The notes under the pieces are model-generated. The model was not told where the DNA came from and made no database searches. It saw nothing but the letters and a program-made list of their open reading frames with translations. Made by a program: the position numbers and the translations under genes. Shown here piece by piece: positions 36,577-45,702 of a stretch of DNA of 64,000 nucleotides. The stretch's first letter is position 1. Each line of letters opens with the position of its first letter. This stretch comes from Algibacillus agarilyticus (GTDB lineage: Bacteria > Pseudomonadota > Gammaproteobacteria > Enterobacterales > Alteromonadaceae): the NCBI RefSeq assembly GCF_003286125.1, contig NZ_QMED01000006.1, forward strand, positions 150,095 through 214,094, in the 5' to 3' direction.

Positions 36577-39186
36577 ATGCCTTTTGTAAAGCCCAATTTT
36601 TTAACCTTATCTATTGCGACCGTCTTATCTTCAGGTATCGCCTTACCCACGCTAGCGTCTTCAATCACGGGTACGGTTTTAGATCAAAAAAACAACCCAG
36701 TCAGTGATGCAACAATAAAACTCGAAGGCACAACCAAAGTTGTGAAAACCGATGAAAATGGACGCTACGTTTTAAAATTAAGCGAACGCGAACTGCAAGA
36801 CCATATCCATATTCATGTGCATTCAAACAATCATTTACACGATGATCATGATTTTGGTTATGTTAAAGCTGACCAAGTTCTCGACTTTTCGTTAGTCCCG
36901 GTTATGTTCGAAAACGTTTTGGTAACAGCGACAATTTTAGAAACAACCACGATGGAATCAATCACGCCCATTTCGGTATTGGGTGCTGAAACACTCCGTA
37001 AGCGCCAAGCAGCAACGCTGGGCGAAACATTAAAGATGACACCCGGCGTGCACAGCACGTATTTTGCAGGTGTTGCAGCAAGCCCTGTCATTCGAGGCAA
37101 TGATGGCCCCCGCGTTAAAATTGTACAAAATGGGTTAGATACAGCCGATGTGTCTCGTATTGGCCCTGATCATGCAGTAGCCAGTGATGCCAGTAGCGCG
37201 ACACAAGTTGAAATATTAAGAGGACCTGCAACATTACAATATGGCAGTGGCGCCATTGGTGGGGTTGTTAATATTGTTGATAATCGCATTCCGGCTTATG
37301 TGCCATCTGAGCTTGAGGGCGAAGGAGAGTTACGTTATAGCAGTGTAAACAATGAACGTTTTGGTAAAATCGATTTAACCACGGGCAGTGATAATCTCGC
37401 TTTTCATTTAGATGCGTTTAAACGTGAAACTCAAGATGTAGAGATCCCTGGTTTTGCTGAATCAACACCTCACGATGGCGATACCAGTGGCATAATTGAA
37501 AACTCTGCGGTTAAAACTGATAACGTGGTAGCCGGTTTATCTTGGGTTAACGATCAAGGCTATATTGGTTTTTCTGTTCAAAAGATGGATAACGTTTACG
37601 GGGTGCCAGGCCACGCAGCACACGCGGATGATCATGACGAGCATGATGAGCATGATGAGCATGATGAGCATGATGAGCATGATGAGCATGATGAGCATGA
37701 TGAGCATGATGAGCATGATGAGCATGAAGAGCATGAAGAGCATGAAGAGCATGAAGAGCAGGTTAATATTGATTCATCATTACAGCGTTATCAACTCGCT
37801 GGTAAGTTGCATACACCTTTTCACGGTGTATCAGCCATTGAATTTAGCGGAGCATACTCTGACTATCAACATACCGAGCTAGAAGGTGATGAAATAGGCA
37901 CCACTTTTGCTAATGAGGCGATAGAAACACGCTTAGATTTTCATCTTGAAGATATGGCCGGTTGGCACGGTGTTATTGGTTTGCAAGTAAGCAATAATGA
38001 ATATAAATCAGTCGGTGCTGAAGCCTTTTCTCCGCCAGTAGAATCAAGCCAATACGCTTTATTCATTTTAGAAGAGCAAAAACGAGAAGATTTTACCTTA
38101 CAATTTGGTGGCCGCATTGAAAAAGTTGAATACACTACCGAACCAATGGATGTAAATTTATCGCTGACTCATCATGACGCAGATGACCATGACGACGATC
38201 ATGGTGATGACCATGACGACGATCATGGTGATGACCATGACGATGACGATGACCATGATGAAGAAACAGTAGAATTCCACTTCGACAAATATGAATTCAC
38301 GGCCTTTTCATTATCATCTGGTGCTAACTGGCACTATAGTGATCAAGCATCTATAGCCTTATCATTATCTTACGCGCAAAGAGCGCCTAGCCAACAAGAG
38401 TTATTCTCGGGTGGTGCGCATTTAGCAACCAGTACTTATGAATTTGGTTTAGTATTTGATGCAAACGATGAAGGTGAGTTATTAACGACTCTTCGTGATG
38501 TAAATGAAGAAGTGAGTAAAAATATCGATATCACCTTTAGACAGTTTTCTGCAGACTGGGGGATAACGGCTTCAGTATTTTATAGTGATGTGGATGATTA
38601 CATTTATCAAGAAGATACTGGATTAACCTTTAACGCTGAAGATGTTCACAACCATGGTGCAGATGATCATGACGACGATCACGCTGATGAAGCCCATGTT
38701 GAAGATGGTCACGATGAAGATGGTCATGATGAAGATAATTTCCCAATTCTTCGTTTCCAACAAAGCAATGCTAAGCTTTACGGGTTTGAATTTGAAGCTC
38801 ATTATCAAGTAAACAATGAATTACGTGTAAACGTATTCGGTGATTACATACGAGCGAAAATAGACACTGAAAACTTACCGCGCATTCCGCCTTTACGTTT
38901 AGGTTCAGGCTTGCAATATCAGTGGAATAAGTGGGAAGCGGACGCTGAAGTGGTTTGGTATGACGACCAAACAAAAACCGCAAAACTTGAAACCATGACC
39001 GATGGCTATACGTTAATTAATATCGGCTTAAATTATCAAACCCAGATAGCGGATATGGACTGGCGAGTATTCACTCGAATTGATAATTTAACCAATGAAG
39101 AAGCACGTGTGCATACCTCATTTTTAAAAGACCAAGCACTTTTACCAGGTCGTAATTTTCAACTTGGGATCCGTACTTATTTTTAA
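36577..39186 (+). CDS. TonB-dependent receptor, His/Asp-rich, probable zinc importer
   Basis: 869 aa from the ATG at 36577, which begins a signal peptide cleaved near TLAS; a TTG at 36565 is the only earlier start. A carboxypeptidase-regulatory-like beta domain (about 29-110, SITGTVLDQKNNPVSDATIKL) with HIHIHVH precedes the plug (ETLKMTPGVHSTYFAG..., VEILRGPATLQYGSGAIGGVVNI) and the barrel, which ends in Phe (GIRTYF). Extracellular loops carry metal-binding runs: ten HDE plus four HEE units (37633-37758), a DDHDDDHGDDHDD stretch near 38180, and another near 38660. His-rich loops recall ZnuD of Neisseria. Two Zur-like operators upstream support zinc; nickel for urease is an alternative. Confidence 0.88.
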   Translation: MPFVKPNFLTLSIATVLSSGIALPTLASSITGTVLDQKNNPVSDATIKLEGTTKVVKTDENGRYVLKLSERELQDHIHIHVHSNNHLHDDHDFGYVKADQVLDFSLVPVMFENVLVTATILETTTMESITPISVLGAETLRKRQAATLGETLKMTPGVHSTYFAGVAASPVIRGNDGPRVKIVQNGLDTADVSRIGPDHAVASDASSATQVEILRGPATLQYGSGAIGGVVNIVDNRIPAYVPSELEGEGELRYSSVNNERFGKIDLTTGSDNLAFHLDAFKRETQDVEIPGFAESTPHDGDTSGIIENSAVKTDNVVAGLSWVNDQGYIGFSVQKMDNVYGVPGHAAHADDHDEHDEHDEHDEHDEHDEHDEHDEHDEHDEHEEHEEHEEHEEQVNIDSSLQRYQLAGKLHTPFHGVSAIEFSGAYSDYQHTELEGDEIGTTFANEAIETRLDFHLEDMAGWHGVIGLQVSNNEYKSVGAEAFSPPVESSQYALFILEEQKREDFTLQFGGRIEKVEYTTEPMDVNLSLTHHDADDHDDDHGDDHDDDHGDDHDDDDDHDEETVEFHFDKYEFTAFSLSSGANWHYSDQASIALSLSYAQRAPSQQELFSGGAHLATSTYEFGLVFDANDEGELLTTLRDVNEEVSKNIDITFRQFSADWGITASVFYSDVDDYIYQEDTGLTFNAEDVHNHGADDHDDDHADEAHVEDGHDEDGHDEDNFPILRFQQSNAKLYGFEFEAHYQVNNELRVNVFGDYIRAKIDTENLPRIPPLRLGSGLQYQWNKWEADAEVVWYDDQTKTAKLETMTDGYTLINIGLNYQTQIADMDWRVFTRIDNLTNEEARVHTSFLKDQALLPGRNFQLGIRTYF
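37633..37758 (+). repeat. In-frame 9-bp tandem repeat in the TonB receptor
   Basis: Fourteen 9-bp units: ten of CATGATGAG type (His-Asp-Glu; the first is CATGACGAG) followed by four CATGAAGAG (His-Glu-Glu). Because the unit is three codons, copy-number change by slippage would alter loop length without breaking the frame. Confidence 0.95.
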
Positions 39187-39261
39187 TCACGTTTAATTTG
39201 CACGCTAGTTGAAAGCATTAAGATCTAGAGAGTAAAAACGAGAAAATAAATCGCGAGCAAT

Positions 39262-39294
39262 AAAAATGCCGAGCTATCATTGCTCGGCATTTTT
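39262..39294 (+). terminator. Rho-independent terminator of the TonB receptor gene
   Basis: AAAAATGCCGAGC (39262-39274) and GCTCGGCATTTTT (39282-39294), a 13-bp stem with a 7-base loop and a T5 end, 75 bp after the stop. Confidence 0.92.
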
Positions 39295-39424
39295 GATTTA
39301 ATCAGGTTTATTTAGCAATCTTTAGTACAACAATATTTCATTAAACAACACATAATTCCGTATTTTCATATTGTCAGCCATGCAACTTAATCTTACTGAG
39401 CTTATGTTGCTGAACTTGCATTTA

Positions 39425-39689
39425 ATACCAATCCATATTAATAAGTGATCTCTCAGAATGCATCCAGCGGTTTTTGAACAAGGCGTCGGTGTACAGGAAT
39501 GGTTGTTCCCTTTCAAATACCGATAACACAGGTCAAAAGCCGCTGGTGCATTCCTTTCAGGCGAGTTTTAAATGCGCTTACTCTGTGTTGCTCGAACTCA
39601 AAAGAGCACCACTATTCTTTCATTCAAGCGCCTTGATTAAGCGCATTTAAACGCTCGCTGAGTGGGCACTTATTATTACGGATTGGTAT
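39425..39689 (+). repeat. Family A foldback element, complete copy
   Basis: 265 bp with inverted ends ATACCAATCCATATTAATAAG and its imperfect complement ending GGATTGGTAT; the ends TA/TA fit a TA target duplication. No coding capacity. Positions 39425-39617 match 1-193 in reverse orientation. It lies in an 843-bp gene-free gap (39187-40029) that also holds the receptor terminator and a family C element. Confidence 0.85.
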
Positions 39690-39709
39690 AACAAAAAACC
39701 TAGCCTAAC

Positions 39710-39981
39710 TATAGTCAAAGCGATCGGGGTTTAGGGGCAGGTTTCTAGTTCCAGACGAAACCTCAGTACTTACATCCATGTAAGCAAAGCCGTCAAAGCT
39801 ACCGCGTCCTGCTCTCGCCCCTTACCTGCATCCATGCAGGCAAGCTTCGAGACCCCATGAGCATATGCTCTATTATGTGATTGGGGCCGCCTAAATGGAT
39901 TTAGGTGTTAGAACGACGCAGGAGCCAAAGTCGAGAGTAAGCGCTGACAATGAACCATAAAACCTGAGCGAGAAGACTATA
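39710..39981 (+). repeat. Family C element, left copy flanking the polysaccharide islet
   Basis: 272 bp starting TATAGTCAAAGCGATC and ending GAGCGAGAAGACTATA, so it has short TATAGTC inverted ends. It is non-coding and repeated in direct orientation at 45703-45971 with only scattered differences. It starts only about 20 bp after the family A element. Confidence 0.88.
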
Positions 39982-40029
39982 TTTGTGAACAGCCAATCAA
40001 CATAGCTGTTCACCCATATGCCACATAAA

Positions 40030-41928
40030 TTAATGTTGTAGCGTTACGGTTTGTTTAGTCGGTTTAACCTTAATTGTTTTTTGCTCACCCGTTGGCCACA
40101 CCACTTTGAGTTCATGTGTTTCAGCACATTGGCCCACGCCAAACTGCACATGCGGGTTAAAACTAAACGAATAAGCTGCAGACGTAGCGCCAATACGTTG
40201 CATTTGTGATTTATTACAGCCTGTTAAATATACCATTGCGCCTAATGCCGAAGCTTGTTTAGCTTTTGACGAACCGATATCAACACGAATAAAATCATTA
40301 TTAAGCGCTTGGGCTGAGGTATTTTGCATTAAATGCCATTTACCGCGTTCATCCCCTAATACAAGATCAACACGACCATCAAGATCAAAATCGACCGGTT
40401 CAATACCTAAACCAATAGCACCTAATTCGGTTGTAACCACACCTGAGCTAGCTTGTCGTTCAAACGCTTGGCCATACTGATTTAAATAGACTTGCGCGTG
40501 GTTATCATTAACCAAATCGCCACGCTCACGCACAACCAAGTCACTAAATCCATCATTGTTAACATCAAGTATAGCGACTGACGTGCTATGCGCTTGACGC
40601 TCCAATCCCACCTTACCGCTCACATCGCTAAACACACCTTGATCATTATTCAACATAATATTCGTTAAACTTTCTGCATGTTTAGACTCTTTAGCCGCCT
40701 TAATACCTTGAATAACGCCAGTTGCGGGTGACCAAGTATTCACCACTAATTGCCATTCTTTGTTGCCAATATAACCTATGTAAACGCCTTTTTCGTCTGT
40801 TGAATCCGGAAAACCAAGCGCATCACTATTTACCATGCGTATGTCGCGACCCGAATGCGTTTCACCCGGAAACGCATATTCATAAGCCGATTCGCCCACG
40901 AATAACGTTTTATTTGGCCATTGTGTTTGCAAGTTATTTATATTAACAATATCACCGCCTTTTAATTTATCAAAAGTCGATTGACCTCGCTTAGAATAAA
41001 AACCGAATAACTGTTTTTCGCTATTATAAAAAGTTTCACCGGCCGTAAACTCATGGCCACGAGTAAAAAATAAATCCAAATCACCATCGTTGTCATAATC
41101 AATTTCAGCAATGCTGGTTACATCTTTTATCGGCTGTGGAAAGACTTTATCGGTTACATCGGTAAATTTAAAACCACCTTGGTTTTGGTAAGCGGTTACC
41201 GGTCCTCTGCCATAAATAACGAGATCAACTTGTTGGTCATGGTTAAAGTCTGTCAAAAGCGTTTTTTGACCATCGCCTTTAATGGCCGGTAAAGTTGAAG
41301 TTAAAACAAGGTTGCCTTGGCCATCATTTTTATACAGATAATTTTCAGTTTTACCTTTTTTCTCGTTCGACGGAAAAGCAAAGTTAACTAAATCTAAAAA
41401 ACCATCATTGTCTAAATCAATAAACTTAACAGTGCGGCCACGCATATACTCAAGTGGAACCGCAAAATCTGGCAAGGTAGTAAATTGACGATCTTTAGAA
41501 ACCGTCACCATTTTTGCATTACGCGCATTAGAGCCCGATCCGCCACCACGTGATAAAATAATATCTTGCTGGCCATCTTTATTAAAATCACCAACCGAAA
41601 TACCATGAGCATCGCCCATTAATAAATCATAAGGTGCAGCGTATTTACCTTGGTTATTCCACATAACTCGAATGCTAAAACCATGGTCGTTAAGTAACAA
41701 ATCAGGGTAACCATCTTGATCAAGATCAGCGACCGTTGCGGTATCCCACTGACGTAAATATTTTTCTTCTCGTGGAAATACGTTATGGCTAACCGGACTA
41801 TATAACTGAGTTGTCGTGACGTTCGTGTTTGCATTTTCAACGGCAACAGAGCTTTGACAGCCCATTAAAGCAGAAAGACTAAACGCTAATACTGTTTTGA
41901 TACTTAATAGTATTGATTGTACTTTCAT
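40030..41928 (-). CDS. FG-GAP/VCBS-repeat lipoprotein with ASPIC/UnbV domain
   Basis: 632 aa with a signal peptide and lipobox LMGC (Cys24). Many FG-GAP-type calcium-binding repeats (for example DLDQDGYPDLLLNDHG, DFNKDGQQDIILSRGGG, DYDNDGDLDLFFTRG, DVNNDGFSDLVVRERG, DFDLDGRVDLVLGDERG) form a beta-propeller. The C-terminal ~90 residues match the ASPIC/UnbV domain ending in a VVWPTGEQKTIKVKP-type strand. The enzymatic role is unknown; such proteins sit in the outer membrane or periplasm and often accompany polysaccharide-degradation genes. It starts 2 bp after the GH16 gene stop and is probably co-transcribed with it. Confidence 0.85.
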   Translation of the reverse strand: MKVQSILLSIKTVLAFSLSALMGCQSSVAVENANTNVTTTQLYSPVSHNVFPREEKYLRQWDTATVADLDQDGYPDLLLNDHGFSIRVMWNNQGKYAAPYDLLMGDAHGISVGDFNKDGQQDIILSRGGGSGSNARNAKMVTVSKDRQFTTLPDFAVPLEYMRGRTVKFIDLDNDGFLDLVNFAFPSNEKKGKTENYLYKNDGQGNLVLTSTLPAIKGDGQKTLLTDFNHDQQVDLVIYGRGPVTAYQNQGGFKFTDVTDKVFPQPIKDVTSIAEIDYDNDGDLDLFFTRGHEFTAGETFYNSEKQLFGFYSKRGQSTFDKLKGGDIVNINNLQTQWPNKTLFVGESAYEYAFPGETHSGRDIRMVNSDALGFPDSTDEKGVYIGYIGNKEWQLVVNTWSPATGVIQGIKAAKESKHAESLTNIMLNNDQGVFSDVSGKVGLERQAHSTSVAILDVNNDGFSDLVVRERGDLVNDNHAQVYLNQYGQAFERQASSGVVTTELGAIGLGIEPVDFDLDGRVDLVLGDERGKWHLMQNTSAQALNNDFIRVDIGSSKAKQASALGAMVYLTGCNKSQMQRIGATSAAYSFSFNPHVQFGVGQCAETHELKVVWPTGEQKTIKVKPTKQTVTLQH

Positions 41929-41930
41929 GT

Positions 41931-42989
41931 TTAATACGCACCTGCTTTTATATTTGGTTTTTTCTGCCAGACTCGAACGTATTCAATTTCAAAATCGACA
42001 ATACCATCTTCTTTTTTGCCTTCTGGGCTATTTTTCTCTAAATCTTCAAGGCTATCGGGCACACCATGCCAAGGAAATGTTTCTTGGTCTAACCACAAAT
42101 TTAACGGTTTAGTCGCCACATAACCTTTATCGACACCACGATGTTCTTTAGCAAATGCATCTACTTTTGCTGCTGGCACATCACTTAATAATTTGCCATC
42201 GATATAATATTTAAAACCGTCTTCATCCCACTCGATGCCATAAACATGAAAGTCGTCAGCCACCCTAAAACCAAGGTCTTTATATTCTGTGTATGTTGGT
42301 TTACCTTTTACAGCTTTACTCCAATCACGAATAGACCACCATAATTGACGATCGATATGATCTTTGTTTTCGCCTCGGTGATCGCCAAATAACTCAAAAA
42401 AATCAACTTCAAGTTTTTTACCCATAGACCAAAATGCGCTTGATACTTCGGCATCAGCCGCTTTGCTCTTTATTTCAATGTAGCCATATTTAAAATCACG
42501 ACGCCCAATAATGCAGGCTGTGGTTAGGTTTTCGTATGGCAATGCATCGCCAAAAACAGGTTTATGAATTTCACCATAAAAAGGAAAATCAGGCTCCCAT
42601 CGTGTTTCTAAAATGAGCTTTCCGTCTTCTAAACGATAATTTCGACCCGAGAATTGAGAAGGCGCGCGACCTTTCCAGACTTTTTTATTTGGCTTATCAG
42701 GGTGTTTATAAACAGGCTTGCCATCTTCAAATTTACCTACGATGTACCATCTGTCTTCATCTAAAGAAGCGCTTTCAAATTCATCACTGACTTCTGTGTT
42801 GTATATCCACTGGCTTTCATTATTTGGATCACTCAGTGGCAACACACTGATTGGTTGCGCTGACAGAGCGGTAAGCCCACTTTCTTGAATTTGCTCCGCT
42901 TGTGGGTTCAAACCACACGCAACTAAGCTGCTAGCTAAAACAGATAAAGTGATCTTATTCACAAGGCTTTTTTTCAGGTTAGCGATCAT
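41931..42989 (-). CDS. GH16 family galactan hydrolase lipoprotein
   Basis: 352 aa from the ATG at 42989, which starts a lipoprotein signal (LVAC, Cys25); an ATG at 43010 would add seven residues. The GH16 catalytic signature E-x-D-x-x-E is intact in KKLEVDFFELFG: Glu194 nucleophile, Asp196, Glu199 acid/base in this numbering. A WYIVGKFEDGKP region and a WLDQETFPWHGVPD loop lie before and after it. GH16 enzymes of marine bacteria cut agarose, porphyran, carrageenans or laminarin with retention. The subfamily cannot be fixed by eye, but the GH82-like neighbour suggests a carrageenan-type substrate. The lipid anchor indicates action at the cell surface. Confidence 0.88.
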   Translation of the reverse strand: MIANLKKSLVNKITLSVLASSLVACGLNPQAEQIQESGLTALSAQPISVLPLSDPNNESQWIYNTEVSDEFESASLDEDRWYIVGKFEDGKPVYKHPDKPNKKVWKGRAPSQFSGRNYRLEDGKLILETRWEPDFPFYGEIHKPVFGDALPYENLTTACIIGRRDFKYGYIEIKSKAADAEVSSAFWSMGKKLEVDFFELFGDHRGENKDHIDRQLWWSIRDWSKAVKGKPTYTEYKDLGFRVADDFHVYGIEWDEDGFKYYIDGKLLSDVPAAKVDAFAKEHRGVDKGYVATKPLNLWLDQETFPWHGVPDSLEDLEKNSPEGKKEDGIVDFEIEYVRVWQKKPNIKAGAY

Positions 42990-43222
42990 AGGATTCTCAA
43001 AAATTAACATTAGATATTATTTATTAGAACATATGATCTTTATTAATTAAAGCCAATAACGCACTATTTACGTAAATTTACATTCAGGTAAATTTAACCA
43101 ATTGTTTACATACGTAATAAAGTTAAACATTTAGCAATTACAATTACGCAGTCCTTTGTTACAATAAATTAACACCTTAAATAAAGCGTTTTAATTATAT
43201 TGATGCAATAGGATTTACATAA

Positions 43223-43954
43223 ATGGATCACGAAACTATATTCCCCACAAGAGCGCACACGGTTGATACGGCTTATGGCAAAATCGACTGTAATAAGCTA
43301 ACGTTAGATAAGTTTGTTGATGCGCACGTGTATCCAAGCGTTGATGATTCCGGTCAACCCGCCATCTTTAGAGAACGTGATCCCTATCGCTTTGTTTTAA
43401 TGGCCGCAGTCGCCTTTGGTGAAATGTCGATTAAAAGCTTGTGTCATTCGAAGCGAATTTTAGATGTAGGCTGTGGCGGCGGACAACTATCAGCTTGCAT
43501 GGCGCAAGAAGCAAAAGGTGTTTGGTTAGCCGATCCAGATTGTGCCAATAAACAAAACCCAGTACATCAATTGTTTAATCCACAATTTATTATTGATGAT
43601 AAAATACAAGATGCTTTAACTTATCTTCCTGAGCTACAAGGGGCTTTTGATTTAGTGACGTCATTTGCAACTCGCCCTATTCCATTATATGTATCAACAC
43701 CTAACGAAGCGCAATATCAAGATAGCTTAGCTTACTTTAAAAGCATGATTTCAGCTTGTAAGCTCGGAGGTTCAATCATTATTATGCCGATATACGAATA
43801 TGATTTAGGCTTAAAAGGCGGTATTCAAGAATTAACCACGTTGCTGAAACCGTCTTTTTTTCATGTCGACATTTACAAAATAACACTCGATAAACCGATA
43901 AATCAGCCTTTCTTTTCTGTTTTTGTCGTCGCAGAAAGGAAGCATACAACCTAA
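43223..43954 (+). CDS. Class I SAM-dependent methyltransferase, unknown substrate
   Basis: 243 aa with the Rossmann-type motif I ILDVGCGGGQLS (about 79-90), an acidic residue after the second strand (WLADPD) and a later motif around DLVTSFATRPIPLY. No signal peptide, so it is cytosolic. The N-terminal ~70 residues are not part of the Rossmann core. It is divergent from GH16 and convergent with the GH82-like gene, and is the only cytosolic protein in the islet, so a role in sugar metabolism is not obvious. The substrate class is unknown. Confidence 0.8.
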   Translation: MDHETIFPTRAHTVDTAYGKIDCNKLTLDKFVDAHVYPSVDDSGQPAIFRERDPYRFVLMAAVAFGEMSIKSLCHSKRILDVGCGGGQLSACMAQEAKGVWLADPDCANKQNPVHQLFNPQFIIDDKIQDALTYLPELQGAFDLVTSFATRPIPLYVSTPNEAQYQDSLAYFKSMISACKLGGSIIIMPIYEYDLGLKGGIQELTTLLKPSFFHVDIYKITLDKPINQPFFSVFVVAERKHTT

Positions 43955-43964
43955 GTCATGACAC

Positions 43965-45626
43965 TTATTTATTAATCGTTTTTTTAGCGTGTTTACCATC
44001 CGGAAAATACATATCATTGCGATAAAGTATTTTTTCCGGTCTCAACAGGTTAATGCCTTGAATATTAGCCTTGCTATAATCAACGGCAAAAAAGCCTTCT
44101 TTGTCGGATTGATCCCCGATTTCGGTAGCCGATAATTGTGAATTCGCTAACACAGGTGCAGTAGGTTGAATTAAATACCAACGCTTACCTGATTTATTAC
44201 GCGGTAAATCGAGCCAATTTATCTTGCCGTCTTTATTTTTATCAATTAATTTGGCTCGCTCAGAAGGTGCTAAAAAATTAGTCGCGATCAAACCAACTTC
44301 TGCAACCGCTTTATCTTTGATGGTTCTTTTTAAAATAATATCCCCGGTGATTTTTACGTTCTCCATCCAACCCCGAGTTAAATCTCGACACTCACGGCAT
44401 AACGTTCCTTTTTCAACAAGCAATGCCGTCGCGCTGTCGATTGCTAATATATTGTGCACGCTAATGTTTTTAATAATCTTGCTATGGGCTTTTAACCAAA
44501 CACCAGTAAAACCATTGGTTACTTTAACATCAGAAATTTCAATGTTATTTATCGACGAATTATAAGGCCCGCAGCGGTTGACGTTGTCATTAGGTGCGCC
44601 ATTACCCGCTTCTATTCTCACGGCAATGCCATTGAATGCTTCTATGTTACGTATTTCAACCCAATCGGCACCATAAGCTTGTACAACGCCATAACCAGTA
44701 TGTGAGTTAAGCGCTTTGATGTTTTTTATACTGCCTTTTATGGGCGTACGACCATAGGTAGGGTTACGCTGTATCGCAAACATATCCGGAATAACCTTGC
44801 CTTGTTTATCGATAAACTCACCTTCTGCATTCTGCTTTAAAGGCTTGCCCCGCTTACCATCAAGAAATACATCATCTGATCTTTTTTTGCCACGTTTAGC
44901 ATACGCACCATCTTGGTAATCCGTGTCTGGATACATTTGCACTGAAACAGATTCAGTATGGTTATCAATGATAGTCACATTAGAAATCGCAAAGTTTTTT
45001 GCGTAGAAAAAACCAACCGGAATTGAGCGGGTTGTATTGACTCCGGTTTCGGCAGTGCCGCCTTGATTATATACGATCGGCATATTGGTTTTAGAGTCAA
45101 TGGTAAAATTACGATAAGGATCCGTTGATCTGATTTCGACATTCTCAATGTAATGTTTCATCAGCTTTTTAAGTGATTTACTCCGGCCAACCAAAAATAA
45201 GAATCGGCCCTTTTGTTTGCCCTTTTTTAAATTTCCCATCATTTCGAGTGTCACACTGGGGTCTATTTCTAAACGAATATTAGAAGGCACATCAATTCGG
45301 TCTAAACGAAAACGTTTGTTAATCGACTTTTTTGCTGGACGCAAAATAACCACGCCCCCTTGAAATTCTTTAGACGCTTTATTTAACGCTTGCTGTAATC
45401 GCTTTGTATCGTTTACCTTAGTTGTATACTTTTCTTGAGCAAACAAGATATGAGGCTTGTCGTCAAAAACTTTATTTTCGAAAAATTGATGACTGTTAGA
45501 AGGGAGTGTTTTAGCAATAATAGGTAAGGAGGTTAGTGAAATGAATAAAACGACTGATAGTATTATTTTGCAAACAAAAATTAGGGAATTAAAAACGGTA
45601 AAGCTAGCACGTGCTATCTGACTCAT
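43965..45626 (-). CDS. GH82-like right-handed beta-helix protein (iota-carrageenase-like)
   Basis: 553 aa with an N-terminal membrane/signal segment (about 15-38). After DTKRLQQALNKA the protein shows right-handed beta-helix repeats. The segment GYGVVQAYGADWVEIRNIEA and the following GIAVRIEAGN strongly resemble, from my memory of the family, the catalytic strand region of GH82 iota-carrageenase. Gln316, Glu339 and His381 fall at positions equivalent to its Gln222, Glu245 (acid) and His281, but the base Asp247 would be Gly341. DKNKDGKINWLD (462-473) is an EF-hand-like calcium loop. It may be a divergent GH82, a different specificity or a binding protein. It is isolated at the edge of the islet, ending convergently 10 bp from the methyltransferase. 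Confidence 0.68.
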   Translation of the reverse strand: MSQIARASFTVFNSLIFVCKIILSVVLFISLTSLPIIAKTLPSNSHQFFENKVFDDKPHILFAQEKYTTKVNDTKRLQQALNKASKEFQGGVVILRPAKKSINKRFRLDRIDVPSNIRLEIDPSVTLEMMGNLKKGKQKGRFLFLVGRSKSLKKLMKHYIENVEIRSTDPYRNFTIDSKTNMPIVYNQGGTAETGVNTTRSIPVGFFYAKNFAISNVTIIDNHTESVSVQMYPDTDYQDGAYAKRGKKRSDDVFLDGKRGKPLKQNAEGEFIDKQGKVIPDMFAIQRNPTYGRTPIKGSIKNIKALNSHTGYGVVQAYGADWVEIRNIEAFNGIAVRIEAGNGAPNDNVNRCGPYNSSINNIEISDVKVTNGFTGVWLKAHSKIIKNISVHNILAIDSATALLVEKGTLCRECRDLTRGWMENVKITGDIILKRTIKDKAVAEVGLIATNFLAPSERAKLIDKNKDGKINWLDLPRNKSGKRWYLIQPTAPVLANSQLSATEIGDQSDKEGFFAVDYSKANIQGINLLRPEKILYRNDMYFPDGKHAKKTINK

Positions 45627-45702
45627 ATCTTCTACTCAATCATGTTAATAACATAAAAAGTATAACGATAAATACGAATAACACCGCATTATGTCTATAA
45701 AT

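Noticed and set aside
37633-37758. CRISPR-like tandem repeat
   Set aside because: The unit is 9 bp with no spacers and is in frame within a receptor gene.
37565-37882. ORF with Met-Ser repeats, and an antisense Met-Leu-Ile repeat ORF at 37537-37752
   Set aside because: Both are other-frame readings of the 9-bp HDE repeat in the TonB receptor gene.
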